Shown: piece after piece, positions 28,928 to 39,041 of the stretch | Numbering within the stretch: position 1 is the stretch's first letter | Layout: every line of letters begins with the position of its first letter | From: Pantoea endophytica | Lineage (GTDB): Bacteria > Pseudomonadota > Gammaproteobacteria > Enterobacterales > Enterobacteriaceae | Reading direction: 5' to 3' | Length of the DNA: 64,000 nucleotides | NCBI RefSeq assembly: GCF_002858935.1 | Contig: NZ_PJRT01000005.1 | Span: 620,001 to 684,000 of the forward strand | The notes under the pieces: model-generated | What the model was told of the DNA's origin: nothing | Database searches by the model: none | Seen by the model: the letters and a program-made list of their open reading frames with translations, nothing else | Translations under genes and position numbers: made by a program

Positions 28928-30142
28928 ATGAAAATAGAAAATTCACTAAATGACAAATCATCGATTCGTAACAAGCTGCGCAAGATTAGCACCATCAACT
29001 CTGCGGTGATTTTATTGCTGTGCTGGCTGCTACTCTCGTCGACTTCCCTGCTGTTTATTAAAAGCTACGAGAAAAGAAATCTGGAATTAATTGCCGCCAC
29101 GCTCAGCACCACGCTGACGGCCGCCACGGTATTTGAAGACAGCTACGACGCGCATAATAAAATCGCGCGCCTAGGCAATGAAGGCATGTTCGATTCCGCC
29201 AAACTGGTGACTGACGATCACACTGTTTTAGTTGACTGGCATGATCGACAAGAACAGACCGGCTGGTATCCGCGATTATTGCGTGAGTGGATTTATCTTA
29301 AACCGCTCAGCGTTAATATTAACCACTCGGAAGCCAATGTCGGTACGCTGACGCTGGAAGGCACCGTTACCGGTGCGGCCGATTTCATCCGTTATTCGCT
29401 GATGATTCTGACCAGCGGCATGCTGTGCGTGTTAATCATCTCCTTCCTGCTGAGTGAATTTCTCCATCGCGGCATACTTGCCTCGCTACGTAATATCACC
29501 AGCTCGATCCACTACGTGATCCATTCCGGTGATTTTTCCTTACGTATCCCGGAAAGCCCGACGCGCGAGTTTCAGCTGTTTTCCAATGACCTCAACTCGT
29601 TGCTGACAGAGATGCAGACGCTGCAGGCTTCTCTGATCCGCGATAATCGCACGCTGGCCGCCAAAGCGCTGGAAGACCCGCTAACCGGCCTCGCCAATCG
29701 CGCCGCCTTTGTGGCGCGTTTAACCCAACTGCTCGATCAGCAACTGGCGAAAGAGCGCTTTGCTTTGCTGTTTCTCGATGGCGATCGCTTTAAAAGCATC
29801 AATGATAACTGGGGCCATGCCGCCGGTGATGAAGTACTTAAAGCGATTGGTTCGCGCCTTTCCGCATTGGCATATAAACAGGATTTAGTCGCGCGTTTAG
29901 GCGGCGATGAGTTCGCCATGCTGGTGAGCAGCCGCGCCAACGAGGCGCAATTGCAGTTGCTGATGCAGGATATTAATGAAGCCATCAGCCAGAAAATAGT
30001 TATTGCTGAATGCACTCCGATTTCCACCTCGGTGACCATTGGCTACGCCTGGTCGCAGCACGGCGATACGGTTGAGTCGATTCTGGAACGCGCAGATACG
30101 AACATGTACAAAAATAAGGGAAAGAGTAAGGTGCGGAGATGA
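28928..30142 (+). CDS. dgcN: Membrane diguanylate cyclase DgcN (YfiN)
   Basis: A 404-residue inner-membrane enzyme making cyclic di-GMP from two GTP. Membrane helices lie at about residues 25-45 and 155-175, with the periplasmic YfiR-binding region between them and a HAMP-like segment after the second. A GGDEF domain runs from about 240, with DPLTGLANRAAF, LFLDGDRFKSIND and an intact RLGGDEFAML. The residue where an inhibitory-site Arg (RxxD) would sit is Tyr (YKQD), so product inhibition is probably absent. The ATG at 28928 follows the yfiR stop by one base. The stop overlaps yfiB. Confidence 0.93.
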   Translation: MKIENSLNDKSSIRNKLRKISTINSAVILLLCWLLLSSTSLLFIKSYEKRNLELIAATLSTTLTAATVFEDSYDAHNKIARLGNEGMFDSAKLVTDDHTVLVDWHDRQEQTGWYPRLLREWIYLKPLSVNINHSEANVGTLTLEGTVTGAADFIRYSLMILTSGMLCVLIISFLLSEFLHRGILASLRNITSSIHYVIHSGDFSLRIPESPTREFQLFSNDLNSLLTEMQTLQASLIRDNRTLAAKALEDPLTGLANRAAFVARLTQLLDQQLAKERFALLFLDGDRFKSINDNWGHAAGDEVLKAIGSRLSALAYKQDLVARLGGDEFAMLVSSRANEAQLQLLMQDINEAISQKIVIAECTPISTSVTIGYAWSQHGDTVESILERADTNMYKNKGKSKVRR

Positions 30143-30612
30143 AGATGAAAATTTTCCTGATGGTGTGTGTGCTGGCGCTGGTCGGTTGCCAGGCAAAGGG
30201 ACGTTTCAGCGATGAACAGATCGCGGCGATGCGTAATGCCGGTTTCAGCCAAAATAGCGAAGGTTGGGGATTAGGTTTGTCGGACAAAATTCTGTTTGGC
30301 GTTAACGAATCTGAACTCACTCCCGCCAGTAAAAACACCATTCAGACAATGGCGAAAAATCTGGCGACGACCGGCATTAAGCATGTGCGTATTGATGGTC
30401 ATACCGATAATTACGGCAAAGCGGATTACAACCAGCAGCTGTCGTTGAAAAGAGCCAACGCCGTTGCGACACAATGGGCGCAAGGCGCAGCAATTCCGCG
30501 CGAAAATATCGTTACGCGCGGCTTAGGAATGAGCGCGCCGATTGCCAGCAATAATAACCCGCAGGGCCGTGCGCAAAACCGCCGCGTGGCGATTGTGATT
30601 ACGGCGCCGTGA
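30139..30612 (+). CDS. yfiB: Outer-membrane lipoprotein YfiB (OmpA-like)
   Basis: A 157-residue lipoprotein. The signal peptide ends in the lipobox ALVGC with lipidated Cys17, followed by a short linker and an OmpA/Pal-type peptidoglycan-binding domain with IDGHTDNYGKADYNQQLSLK and NRRVAIVI. YfiB sequesters YfiR at the outer membrane and so releases DgcN. Its start overlaps the dgcN stop (ATGA). Its 3' end overlaps the convergent UV-endonuclease gene by 14 bases. Confidence 0.93.
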   Translation: MKMKIFLMVCVLALVGCQAKGRFSDEQIAAMRNAGFSQNSEGWGLGLSDKILFGVNESELTPASKNTIQTMAKNLATTGIKHVRIDGHTDNYGKADYNQQLSLKRANAVATQWAQGAAIPRENIVTRGLGMSAPIASNNNPQGRAQNRRVAIVITAP

Positions 30613-31573
30613 TGATCTGGCGCTCGACTGCATAATCGTACAAACGGTCGCGCGCTAAATTTTTCATTTTCACTTCGCACATAATATCGAAGGCATCAAA
30701 CGACAGCGCCCAATCATTTAAGCTTTGATTGAAGTAATAATCGGCATGGGCGCGAAGTTTGGTTTTCGACACCGCTAAATCCTGCTGATCCGGGAAACCG
30801 TGATCGGGAATCAAACCTTCCTGCGCAATCGAATAGTGCAAAACTGGCCGCACACCGCGCCACGACGCTTTTATCAGCGCGATGCGCGCATCATCAGCCT
30901 GAATATAGTGATTCTCTTTCACCCAATGATGGTGAATATCCAGCACTACCGGACACAACTCACGCGCCTGCAACACATCGTCCAGCGAACAGGATATTTC
31001 ATCATTTTCCACCGTCAGCATATTGCGCGCTTCAGGGGTGAGCCGCAGAAACGCGGCGCGGAATCCCTCAAAGCCCTTTTTGCCGTTCATATGGATGTTG
31101 ATTTTGAAATCCTGAAACTGTCGGCCATAACCCATTAATACCGCACAGGTAGCGTGATACTCCACATCCTCAATCGCGCGATCGACCACGCCGTCATTAT
31201 CGGAGGCCAGCACCGTATATTGGCCGGGGTGGAATGAAAGCCGAATATTATTAGCGCGCGCCAGCTCGCCGCAGCGGCGCAGTAACGGCGTAAGATCGGG
31301 CAAGAATTCACCGTACAGCTGAGTCGCTTGCGGCACCGTGTAAAGCGGCAATAGATCGCTGCCGATGCGCATCATGCGCAGCGCGTCAGGCTGCGTGGCC
31401 AGCTTTTCAAGCGTGAGAGTGAGATTTTGCAGATTGTTTTGCGCCAGCTGGTTCAGCAGCGTGATGCGTGATTCATCATCGAGGCCGAGAAAGCGCGTGC
31501 GGGTGGTGCTTTTGAAGGGATACGGCTGTTTAGCCTGTTGATCCAGATACTTACAAGCAAAGCCTAATTTCAT
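30599..31573 (-). CDS. UV damage endonuclease (UVDE/UvsE family)
   Basis: A 324-residue TIM-barrel endonuclease that nicks DNA 5' of UV photoproducts, giving excision repair independent of UvrABC. Metal-binding blocks are FHPGQYTVLASDN at about residue 113, the central HMNGKKG, TVENDEISCSLDDV at about 192 and VLDIHHHWVKE at about 214, all characteristic of the family. It lies convergent to yfiB with overlapping 3' ends. UVDE is not found in E. coli K-12 and is scattered in bacteria, so the gene may have been gained. Confidence 0.9.
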   Translation of the reverse strand: MKLGFACKYLDQQAKQPYPFKSTTRTRFLGLDDESRITLLNQLAQNNLQNLTLTLEKLATQPDALRMMRIGSDLLPLYTVPQATQLYGEFLPDLTPLLRRCGELARANNIRLSFHPGQYTVLASDNDGVVDRAIEDVEYHATCAVLMGYGRQFQDFKINIHMNGKKGFEGFRAAFLRLTPEARNMLTVENDEISCSLDDVLQARELCPVVLDIHHHWVKENHYIQADDARIALIKASWRGVRPVLHYSIAQEGLIPDHGFPDQQDLAVSKTKLRAHADYYFNQSLNDWALSFDAFDIMCEVKMKNLARDRLYDYAVERQIITAP

Positions 31574-31623
31574 TTCATCCCCCGTTTAATCAGCGTGAAA
31601 GTGTAGCTGCGATCGGAGAAAGT

Positions 31624-31651
31624 GCCAGGTGCGCATCGAGGCGCACCTGGC
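31624..31651 (-). terminator. Hairpin at the end of betT
   Basis: GCCAGGTGCGC and GCGCACCTGGC form an 11-bp stem around a 6-nt loop, starting 6 bases past the betT stop on the minus strand. The following bases ACTTTCTCC are a weak T tail. It probably ends betT transcription and also resembles the GGTGCGCAT palindrome at 55098. Confidence 0.65.
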
Positions 31652-31656
31652 TGAGA

Positions 31657-33687
31657 TCACACGTCCGGGAAGGTCATATTGCTGCCCGGCGCTTCACGAT
31701 GCAGGTGGATAAAGTTCAGGTGACGTTCGTACTGATCGAGAATATCGATGATCACCTGCTCTTTGTTGTAGTCCATCAAATCATTGCCCTGGCTGCCTTC
31801 CAGCAAGAAGGTTTCCAGGCGGTAATAGGTCGATTTACCGCTACGTGCGCGATAGGTAAAGCCCGGTACCGAATACTGCTGTGGCCAGATTTGATAAACG
31901 AAATCCTGCTCCTCGCCCAGCAACACGCGCAGATCAAGGTGGCCCAGCGGCTGCCCCTCTTCTGGCTCGGCACGCTCCAGTGATACACGTCCACCGCGCA
32001 GCTCCAGCTCTTTCGCCACATCCTGCATCGCCGGGAACAGCACCTCTTCCATCATCTTCTGCGTATAGCGCGTGCCCGGATAGTTCATCAGACGCGACAG
32101 GCGCTTCTTCCAACTCAGGCGATCGTTACTGGCTGAAATGTACGGCGCAGTGTCGCGGCTGGCGCTGGCGCGGCGGTGATCTTCCACCTTCAGCGATTTA
32201 TACAGCCCGGCCATCACAAAGAAGATTACAAAGCTAAACGGTAAGCCCATGATCACCGTGGCGTTCTGCAAGGCAGAAATCCCGTTGGTCATCAGCATGC
32301 CCATCGTTAGCACACCAATCGCAATCGACCAGAAGATACGCAGCCAGTTCGGTGCATCGCTGTTGATGTCTTTCAGCTTCGAGGTGAAGTTACCCAGCAC
32401 CAGCGAACCGGAATCCGCCGACGTCACGTAGAACAGCATGCCGGTGATGGTGGCCACCGAAGCACTGAATTTAAACGCCGGATACTGCGCCAGCAGGCTA
32501 TAGAAGCCGCGTTCGGCATGCGCCATCACTTCCTGCGCAAAGCCGGCATCGCCGTGAATGATTTCATACAGCGCCGCGTTACCAAACACCGACAGCCACA
32601 GCAGCGTAAAGGTGAACGGAATAATCAGCGTACCCAACACGAACTCACGAATGGTACGACCGCGCGAAATACGTGCGAGGAACAGACCGACAAAGGGCGA
32701 CCAGGCAACCCACCACGCCCAGAAGAACAGCGTCCAGCTATTCATCCACTCGCGTGGCTGATCGAAGGCAAAGGTATTCAACGTCATGCCCATAAAGCGA
32801 TTGACGTAATCACCTACGTTCAGCACCAGCGCGTTGAGCAGGAAATCGGTCTTGCCCATAAACAGCACGAAGAGAATTAAGCCCAGCGCCAGCGCGACGT
32901 TCAGCTCAGAAAGAATACGGATGCCTTTATCCACGCCGGATGTTACTGAGATGGTGGCGATGATCACCGACAGCACAATCAGCGCGGCCTGCGCCGTGAA
33001 ACCTTCCGGCACATCGAACAGCACGTTGAGGCCGTAGTTCAACTGCACCACACCAATCCCCAACGTGGTGGCGATTCCAAAGATGGTGCCGATCACCGCG
33101 GCGATATCCACCGTGTGACCAATAGGGCCATTAATGCGTTTGCCGAAAATCGGATAGAGCGCCGAACGGATGGTGAGCGGCAGATTGTAGCGATAGCTGA
33201 AGTAGCCGAGCGCTATGCCCATTAATGCGTACATCGACCAGCCGGTGACACCGTAGTGGAACAGCGTCCACACCATCGCCTGACGCGCGGCTTCCATGGT
33301 CTGCCCTGCACCTTCTGGCGGCTGCATGTATTGGGTTACCGGCTCGGCAACCGAGAAGAACATCAGGTCAATACCTATGCCAGCGGCAAACAGCATCGCC
33401 GACCAGCTCAGTAAGCTGAACTCGGGTTTAGATTGCTCCGGCCCCAGCTTGATGGCGCCGTAGCGCGAACACGCCATATAGATGACGAACACGATGTACA
33501 GCGTGGCAGCGAGCATGTAGTACCAGCCAAACGTGGAGGTGACCCAGTTAACGGCGGTCAGAAGCCAGCTGGCAGCGAGTTCGCTGTAAAAAATCGTGAC
33601 AAGTGAAAATGTCAGAATCAGTCCGGCGGAGGTGTAAAACACCACAGGATTGATTCTGTCTTTTTCACTGGCAGGTGGATTAATCAT
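31657..33687 (-). CDS. betT: Choline transporter BetT (BCCT family)
   Basis: A 676-residue high-affinity choline permease. Twelve membrane segments occupy about residues 15-500, and the BCCT hallmark region FFWAWWVAWSPFVGLFLARISRGRT lies at about residue 323. A long cytoplasmic C-terminal tail of about 160 residues is typical of BetT and senses osmotic strength. The start is MINPPASEKD. It is transcribed divergently from betIBA, the classical arrangement, and supplies choline for glycine betaine synthesis. Confidence 0.96.
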   Translation of the reverse strand: MINPPASEKDRINPVVFYTSAGLILTFSLVTIFYSELAASWLLTAVNWVTSTFGWYYMLAATLYIVFVIYMACSRYGAIKLGPEQSKPEFSLLSWSAMLFAAGIGIDLMFFSVAEPVTQYMQPPEGAGQTMEAARQAMVWTLFHYGVTGWSMYALMGIALGYFSYRYNLPLTIRSALYPIFGKRINGPIGHTVDIAAVIGTIFGIATTLGIGVVQLNYGLNVLFDVPEGFTAQAALIVLSVIIATISVTSGVDKGIRILSELNVALALGLILFVLFMGKTDFLLNALVLNVGDYVNRFMGMTLNTFAFDQPREWMNSWTLFFWAWWVAWSPFVGLFLARISRGRTIREFVLGTLIIPFTFTLLWLSVFGNAALYEIIHGDAGFAQEVMAHAERGFYSLLAQYPAFKFSASVATITGMLFYVTSADSGSLVLGNFTSKLKDINSDAPNWLRIFWSIAIGVLTMGMLMTNGISALQNATVIMGLPFSFVIFFVMAGLYKSLKVEDHRRASASRDTAPYISASNDRLSWKKRLSRLMNYPGTRYTQKMMEEVLFPAMQDVAKELELRGGRVSLERAEPEEGQPLGHLDLRVLLGEEQDFVYQIWPQQYSVPGFTYRARSGKSTYYRLETFLLEGSQGNDLMDYNKEQVIIDILDQYERHLNFIHLHREAPGSNMTFPDV

Positions 33688-33875
33688 CGATTACCTCTGG
33701 TTAATTTCCTGTAGTACGTGCCAAAGAAGCTCGCGGAGATCGCCATTAACGGCATCCCGACGAGGCAAAATGCGGTTTTCGTGGGATGCGCGTGCATACG
33801 CATCCGCTGAGTCCCTTCGATTCCCCGCTTCGTTTTTGTAACAATCCAAGCACAGCATCCTAACAAATTTCTTTT

Positions 33876-33896
33876 TTATATTGAACGTGCAATCAA
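33876..33896. promoter_or_regulatory. BetI operator in the betT-betI divergent region
   Basis: TTATATTGAACGTGCAATCA lies here; on the other strand it reads TTGATTGCACGTTCAATATA. This resembles the BetI box described for choline-regulated bet genes (TTGATTGGACGTTCAAT-like, from memory), and it is a near-palindrome around AACGTG. It sits 47 bases before betI, well placed to control both divergent transcripts. Confidence 0.65.
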
Positions 33897-33942
33897 AAAA
33901 AGTTTTAATAGTGTTCTAAGATTGAAGTGGAGCTGGAGTGTT

Positions 33943-34536
33943 ATGCCAAAGGTGGGAATGCAGCCGATACGTCGTCGGCAACTGATTGATGCGACCCTGA
34001 GCACCATCAACGAAGTCGGGATCAACGATGCCACCATTGCGCAGATTGCGCGACGTGCTGGCGTATCGACAGGCATCATTAGCCACTACTTCAAAGACAA
34101 GAACGGTCTGCTGGAAGCCACGATGCGTGACGTAACACGTCAGCTACGTGATGCGGTAGCAGCAAGGTTAAAACCGCTGGCAGACGCCACAACGGAAGCG
34201 CGCCTGCTGGCGATTGTGGAAGGCAACTTTGATGATTCTCAGGTGCACAGCGCCGCAATGAAAGCCTGGCTGGATTTCTGGGCCAGCAGCATGCATCAGC
34301 CACAGTTGGGCCGCTTAGAACGCGTGAGCAGCCGGCGCCTGTTTTCCACATTGGCCGCCGAGTTTCGTCGCGTTATCCCGCGCGAAAAGGCGCGTCTGGC
34401 GGCACATGGCCTCGCGTCATTGATTGATGGCCTGTGGCTGCGCGCGGCGCTCAGCGGCAAACCGTTCGATTTGGCTATCGCCAGACAGCTCACCACCCAA
34501 TTCATTCGTCAGCAATTGGCTGACCAGAATCACTGA
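33943..34536 (+). CDS. betI: TetR-family choline-responsive repressor BetI
   Basis: A 197-residue TetR-type repressor. The helix-turn-helix is [20 protein letters not shown] with [12 protein letters not shown] after it, matching BetI, and the C-terminal domain binds choline. The ATG at 33943 follows GGAG and gives [14 protein letters not shown], the usual BetI opening. It is first in betI-betB-betA and represses both its own operon and betT. Confidence 0.95.
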   Translation: MPKVGMQPIRRRQLIDATLSTINEVGINDATIAQIARRAGVSTGIISHYFKDKNGLLEATMRDVTRQLRDAVAARLKPLADATTEARLLAIVEGNFDDSQVHSAAMKAWLDFWASSMHQPQLGRLERVSSRRLFSTLAAEFRRVIPREKARLAAHGLASLIDGLWLRAALSGKPFDLAIARQLTTQFIRQQLADQNH

Positions 34537-34549
34537 GGAAGGAGAAATC

Positions 34550-36022
34550 ATGTCCCGATTCACCGAGCAACACCTTTATATTGATGGCGCATTGGTTCCC
34601 GCTGCGGCAGGTAAAACATTCCAGACCATCAACCCGGCGAACGGCGAAGTGCTGGCCGACGTGCATGAAGCGGAACGCGCAGATGTTGATCGCGCTGTTG
34701 CCGCCGCGAAAAAAGGCCAGAAAATCTGGGCGGCGATGACCGCGATGGAACGTTCGCGCATTTTGCGTTGTGCGGTCGATATTCTGCGTGAGCGCAATGA
34801 CGAACTGGCCGCGCTGGAAACCCTCGACACCGGCAAACCGCTGAGCGAAACCCAATACGTGGACATCGTCACCGGTGCCGACGTGCTCGAGTACTACGCG
34901 GGCTTGATTCCTTCTCTGGAAGGCCAGCAGATCCCGCTGCGCGATACCTCGTTCGTTTACACCCGCCGCGAACCGCTGGGCGTGGTAGCCGGGATCGGCG
35001 CGTGGAACTATCCGATTCAGATCGCGCTGTGGAAATCCGCGCCAGCATTGGCCGCCGGTAACGCGATGATCTTCAAACCCAGCGAAGTCACGCCGCTGAC
35101 CGCGCTGAAACTGGCGGAAATCTATACTGAAGCGGGCGTGCCGAACGGCGTGTTCAACGTGTTAAACGGTCGCGGCGCGGTCACCGGCCAGCTGCTTACC
35201 GATCATCCGGGCATCGATAAAGTCTCCTTCACCGGCGGCGTTGCCAGCGGTAAGAAAGTGATGGCCAATGCGGCCGGTTCGACGCTGAAAGATGTCACCA
35301 TGGAGCTGGGCGGCAAATCTCCGCTGATCATTTTCGATGACGCTGACCTCGATCTCGCCGCTGACATCGCGATGATGGCGAACTTCTACAGCTCGGGCCA
35401 GGTTTGCACCAACGGCACGCGCGTGTTTATCCCGGCTAATTTGCAAGCGGCGTTTGAAGCCAAAATCGCTGAGCGCGTGGCGCGTATTAAGGCCGGCGAT
35501 CTCAACCATCCAGATACCAACTTCGGTCCGCTGGTGAGCTTCGCGCATCGCGACAACGTGATGCGCTTTATTGAATCCGGCATCAGCGAAGGTGCGCGCC
35601 TGCTGTGCGGCGGTAAACGTCTGAGCGGTGCGGCTTTCGATAACGGCGCATGGGTGGAACCGACCGTGTTCACCGACTGCCGCGATGAGATGACCATTGT
35701 GCGTGAAGAGATCTTCGGGCCAGTGATGTCGATTCTGACTTATGAAAGCGAAGAAGAAGTGGTTCGCCGCGCCAACGCCACCGAATTTGGCCTGGCGGCC
35801 GGTGTGGTAACCCAGGATCTTAACCGCGCGCACCGCGTAATTCACCAGATTGAAGCGGGCATTTGCTGGATCAATACCTGGGGCGAATCTGACGCCGCAA
35901 TGCCGGTGGGCGGTTACAAACATTCGGGTGTGGGCCGTGAAAATGGCCTGATGACGCTGCAAAACTACACGCAGGTGAAATCTGTGCAGCTCGAAATGAC
36001 CCGTTTTCAGTCCGTATTTTAA
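34550..36022 (+). CDS. betB: Betaine-aldehyde dehydrogenase BetB
   Basis: A 490-residue aldehyde dehydrogenase that oxidises betaine aldehyde to glycine betaine with NAD(P)+. Active-site glutamate is in MELGGKSPL (about residue 252) and the catalytic cysteine in [13 protein letters not shown] (about 286). The cofactor block is [28 protein letters not shown] lies just upstream of the ATG at 34550. The frame is open further upstream inside betI, but that extension is not BetB-like. It lies 13 bases after betI. Confidence 0.96.
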   Translation: MSRFTEQHLYIDGALVPAAAGKTFQTINPANGEVLADVHEAERADVDRAVAAAKKGQKIWAAMTAMERSRILRCAVDILRERNDELAALETLDTGKPLSETQYVDIVTGADVLEYYAGLIPSLEGQQIPLRDTSFVYTRREPLGVVAGIGAWNYPIQIALWKSAPALAAGNAMIFKPSEVTPLTALKLAEIYTEAGVPNGVFNVLNGRGAVTGQLLTDHPGIDKVSFTGGVASGKKVMANAAGSTLKDVTMELGGKSPLIIFDDADLDLAADIAMMANFYSSGQVCTNGTRVFIPANLQAAFEAKIAERVARIKAGDLNHPDTNFGPLVSFAHRDNVMRFIESGISEGARLLCGGKRLSGAAFDNGAWVEPTVFTDCRDEMTIVREEIFGPVMSILTYESEEEVVRRANATEFGLAAGVVTQDLNRAHRVIHQIEAGICWINTWGESDAAMPVGGYKHSGVGRENGLMTLQNYTQVKSVQLEMTRFQSVF

Positions 36023-36050
36023 TTTTGGCTTTTAACCTGAGGAACGACTA

Positions 36051-37730
36051 ATGGAATTTGATTACATCATTATCGGAGCCGGATCCGCAGGGAACGTTTT
36101 GGCAACAAGACTGACCGAAGATAGCAGCGTCAATGTGCTGCTTTTAGAAGCGGGCGGCCCAGATTACCGCTTCGACTTCCGCACGCAGATGCCCGCGGCG
36201 CTGGCGTTCCCGCTGCAGGGAAAACGCTACAACTGGGCGTACGAAACCGAACCTGAGCCGTACATGAACAACCGCCGCATGGAGTGCGGGCGCGGTAAAG
36301 GCTTGGGCGGATCGTCGCTGATCAACGGCATGTGTTACATCCGTGGTAACGCGATGGACCTCGATAACTGGGCCAGGGAGCCTGGCCTGGAAAACTGGAG
36401 CTACCTGAACTGCCTGCCCTACTATCGCAAATCAGAAACGCGCGATATCGGTGCCAATGATTATCACGGCGGCGAAGGTCCGGTGAGCATTACCACCTGT
36501 AAACCTGGAAACAATCCGCTGTTTGCGGCGATGATTGAAGCGGGCGTGCAGGCAGGTTATCCGCGCACTGATGACCTGAATGGCTATCAGCAGGAAGGTT
36601 TCGGGCCAATGGATCGCTTTGTGACGCCGAAAGGTCGCCGCTCCAGCACCGCGCGCGGTTATCTCGATACCGCGAAAACCCGTCCGAACCTGAAAATCGT
36701 CACCCATGCGACCACCGACCGCATTCTGTTTGAAGGTAAACGCGCGGTTGGCGTGCAGTATCTGCTGGGTTCCAGCAATACCTCGCACCAGGCGCATGCA
36801 CGTCGTGAAGTGCTGCTGTGCGCCGGAGCCATCGCCTCGCCGCAGATTCTGCAGCGTTCCGGGGTCGGATCCGCTGAACTGCTGAAACAGTTCGATATCC
36901 CGCTCGTGCATGATTTGCCGGGCGTGGGTGAGAACTTGCAGGATCACCTCGAAATGTACCTGCAATATGAGTGCAAAGAGCCAGTTTCGCTCTACCCGGC
37001 CTTGAAGTGGTGGAACCAGCCGAAAATCGGTGCGGAGTGGCTGTTTAATGGCACCGGCGTCGGCGCCAGCAACCACTTTGAAGGCGGCGGCTTTATCCGC
37101 AGCCGTGAAGAGTTCAGCTGGCCGAATATTCAGTATCACTTCCTGCCGGTGGCGATTAACTACAACGGCTCGAACGCGGTGGAAGCGCACGGCTTCCAGT
37201 GCCACGTTGGTTCGATGCGCTCACCGAGCCGCGGTCATGTGCGCCTGAAATCACGCGATCCGCGTCGCCATCCAGCGATTCTGTTCAACTACATGTCACA
37301 TGAGCAGGATTGGCAGGAGTTCCGCGATGCGATTCGTATTACGCGCCAGATCATCAACCAGCCGGCGCTGGATAAATATCGCGGTAAAGAGATCAGCCCT
37401 GGCCTGGATTGCCAGACCGATGAGCAGTTAGATGAGTTTGTGCGAAATCACGGCGAAACGGCTTATCACCCGTGCGGCACCTGTAAAATGGGTAACGACG
37501 AGATGTCTGTCGTCGATGGTGAAGGCCGCGTTCACGGCGTTGAAGCCCTGCGCGTGGTAGATGCTTCAATCATGCCGCTGATCATCACCGGTAACCTGAA
37601 CGCGACGACCATCATGATCGGCGAGAAAATCGCAGATAACATTCGTGGTCGACAGCCGCTGCCGCGCAGCGAAGCGGATTACTTTGTTGCCGGTGATAAA
37701 CCGGTCCGCGCTGAACCGATGCGTGGTTGA
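36051..37730 (+). CDS. betA: Choline dehydrogenase BetA
   Basis: A 559-residue FAD enzyme of the GMC oxidoreductase family that oxidises choline to betaine aldehyde at the inner membrane. The FAD-binding motif is [15 protein letters not shown] at about residue 7. The GMC signatures [15 protein letters not shown] and [15 protein letters not shown] are present. The catalytic histidine lies in [13 protein letters not shown] and the Asn in [13 protein letters not shown]. It follows betB by 28 bases with a GAGGAA ribosome site. It is the last gene of betIBA, with a terminator right after. Confidence 0.96.
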   Translation: MEFDYIIIGAGSAGNVLATRLTEDSSVNVLLLEAGGPDYRFDFRTQMPAALAFPLQGKRYNWAYETEPEPYMNNRRMECGRGKGLGGSSLINGMCYIRGNAMDLDNWAREPGLENWSYLNCLPYYRKSETRDIGANDYHGGEGPVSITTCKPGNNPLFAAMIEAGVQAGYPRTDDLNGYQQEGFGPMDRFVTPKGRRSSTARGYLDTAKTRPNLKIVTHATTDRILFEGKRAVGVQYLLGSSNTSHQAHARREVLLCAGAIASPQILQRSGVGSAELLKQFDIPLVHDLPGVGENLQDHLEMYLQYECKEPVSLYPALKWWNQPKIGAEWLFNGTGVGASNHFEGGGFIRSREEFSWPNIQYHFLPVAINYNGSNAVEAHGFQCHVGSMRSPSRGHVRLKSRDPRRHPAILFNYMSHEQDWQEFRDAIRITRQIINQPALDKYRGKEISPGLDCQTDEQLDEFVRNHGETAYHPCGTCKMGNDEMSVVDGEGRVHGVEALRVVDASIMPLIITGNLNATTIMIGEKIADNIRGRQPLPRSEADYFVAGDKPVRAEPMRG

Positions 37731-37741
37731 GGTTGATTTGG

Positions 37742-37765
37742 GGGCGACGTTGGTCGCCCTTTTCT
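37742..37765 (+). terminator. Rho-independent terminator of betIBA
   Basis: GGGCGAC and GTCGCCC form a 7-bp stem with a GTTG loop, followed by TTTTCTTT. It begins 11 bases after betA. Confidence 0.85.
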
Positions 37766-37772
37766 TTGGTGG

Positions 37773-37922
37773 CTAGCTAGCCCAATCCTGAAGATCTAAA
37801 TCAACTACCCGAGCGAATTCCCGAGTATTGTTAGGGACTAAAATTGTGCCTGCCGCAATGGCATGTCTGGCGATCTCCGCATCATTAGCACCAATCGAAG
37901 TACCAGACGCAGCCAAGGCCAT
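37773..37922 (-). pseudogene. C-terminal remnant of a VapC-type PIN-domain toxin
   Basis: On the minus strand the last 49 codons before a TAG read GTSIGANDAEIARHAIAAG, then ILVPNNTREFARVVDLDLQDW. This lines up closely with the C-terminal third of VapC, including the PIGxxD acidic residue, the NNTREFxRV motif and the final DW. Upstream in the same frame about eleven more VapC-like codons precede a stop, and no N-terminal half or VapB antitoxin is visible. It is a dead fragment of a toxin-antitoxin module lying between betA and the esterase gene. The rest of 37766-38138 shows no gene I trust. Confidence 0.8.
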
Positions 37923-38138
37923 TGTCACTTTCGTCGTAGCATCTATAGCCGCGCTTCACTGTCACTACGACAACCGCACTGCTGCCAGGTTCACGATTAA
38001 GAAAACAATTAAAAGTATGTTGTAACTACAAACCCTAATGCTTTTCCCGTCGCATTTGTTCATACATAGCAACGCCCTTTTCATCTTTTCTGCTGATTTT
38101 TCTGCTTCAATAAATCTCCAATTTCATGAGGAGCTGCC

Positions 38139-39041
38139 ATGGAGCGCCGCCATTTTTTGTCGTATCTCACTCTTTCCACGCTGACAGTGCGCAGCGGGCT
38201 AATCTGGGCTGCTTCTAAACACGTAACAACCCACATCTTGCCGCTATGGCCAGATTTACCGCCGGGCGGTGGCGGTCCTGCTGGCGCTCTGGTGATTTCA
38301 GCTAAAGGCGCGCAGCGTAATATCGTGCAGCCCACACTCACCTTATTAACGCCGCCCTCGCCTAATGGTCGCGCGGTATTGATTGCCGCAGGTGGCGGCT
38401 ATTCGCGCATTGAAATGGGTAAAGAAGCCTGGCCTGCCGCAGCCTGGCTGACGGCGCGCGGATATACCGTTTATGTGCTGAGTTATCGTTTACCGCATGA
38501 AGGCTGGAAAGATGGTGCGATGGTTTCACTGCAGGATGCACAGCGCGCGCTGCGCCTGGTGCGGCAACGGGAAAAATATCTCAGCGTGTTAGGCTTTTCC
38601 GCTGGCGGTCATCTGCTCGGTATGGCGGTCACGCGAGCAGATTTTCGATCTTATAGGGCAACCGATGCCCTGGATAACCTGCCCGCCACGGCCGATCGCG
38701 CGGCGCTGATCTATCCCATCATCACGCTGGAAGCGCCTTACACCCACACTTCAACCCACAAAATGCTGGTTGGTAACCACGCGCCCGCCAGTGAAAACGC
38801 CGCATGGTCAGTGCAGGAGTTTGTCAATCCGCAATCGCCGCCCTTCTTTCTGGTGCAGGCAGAGGACGATCCGATCTCCGATCCGCATAACACGCTGATT
38901 ATGGCTGACGCCTGTAAGCGTGAGCATGTGCCGGTTGAGATGCATCGCTACAGCAGCGGCGGACATGGATTTGGTATGGGCAGGCCTGGCACGCCGACCA
39001 TGGCGTGGCCAGAGCACTACGAAAAGTGGTTAAAGAGCTAA
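38139..39041 (+). CDS. Alpha/beta hydrolase, esterase-like, possibly Tat-exported
   Basis: A 300-residue hydrolase of the acetyl-esterase/BD-FAE-like group. The oxyanion motif is [14 protein letters not shown], the nucleophile elbow GFSAGGH (about residue 158), the acid [10 protein letters not shown] and the histidine GGHGFGMG. The N-terminus [17 protein letters not shown] has a twin arginine followed by a hydrophobic stretch, suggesting Tat export. Relatives deacetylate xylo-oligosaccharides or other plant sugars. GAGGAGC precedes the ATG. It converges on the cysteine hydrolase gene, sharing four bases at the stops. Confidence 0.82.
   Translation: MERRHFLSYLTLSTLTVRSGLIWAASKHVTTHILPLWPDLPPGGGGPAGALVISAKGAQRNIVQPTLTLLTPPSPNGRAVLIAAGGGYSRIEMGKEAWPAAAWLTARGYTVYVLSYRLPHEGWKDGAMVSLQDAQRALRLVRQREKYLSVLGFSAGGHLLGMAVTRADFRSYRATDALDNLPATADRAALIYPIITLEAPYTHTSTHKMLVGNHAPASENAAWSVQEFVNPQSPPFFLVQAEDDPISDPHNTLIMADACKREHVPVEMHRYSSGGHGFGMGRPGTPTMAWPEHYEKWLKS

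Noticed and set aside
35162..35962. 266-codon minus-strand frame inside betB
   Set aside because: Opposite a well-defined aldehyde dehydrogenase; no recognisable domain.
36432..37205. 257-codon minus-strand frame inside betA
   Set aside because: Antisense to conserved GMC motifs; no start signal or homology.
37828..38025. Plus-strand 65-codon frame between betA and the esterase
   Set aside because: Its complement encodes the VapC-like remnant; a resemblance of FTIKK to VapC on this strand is too short to mean anything.
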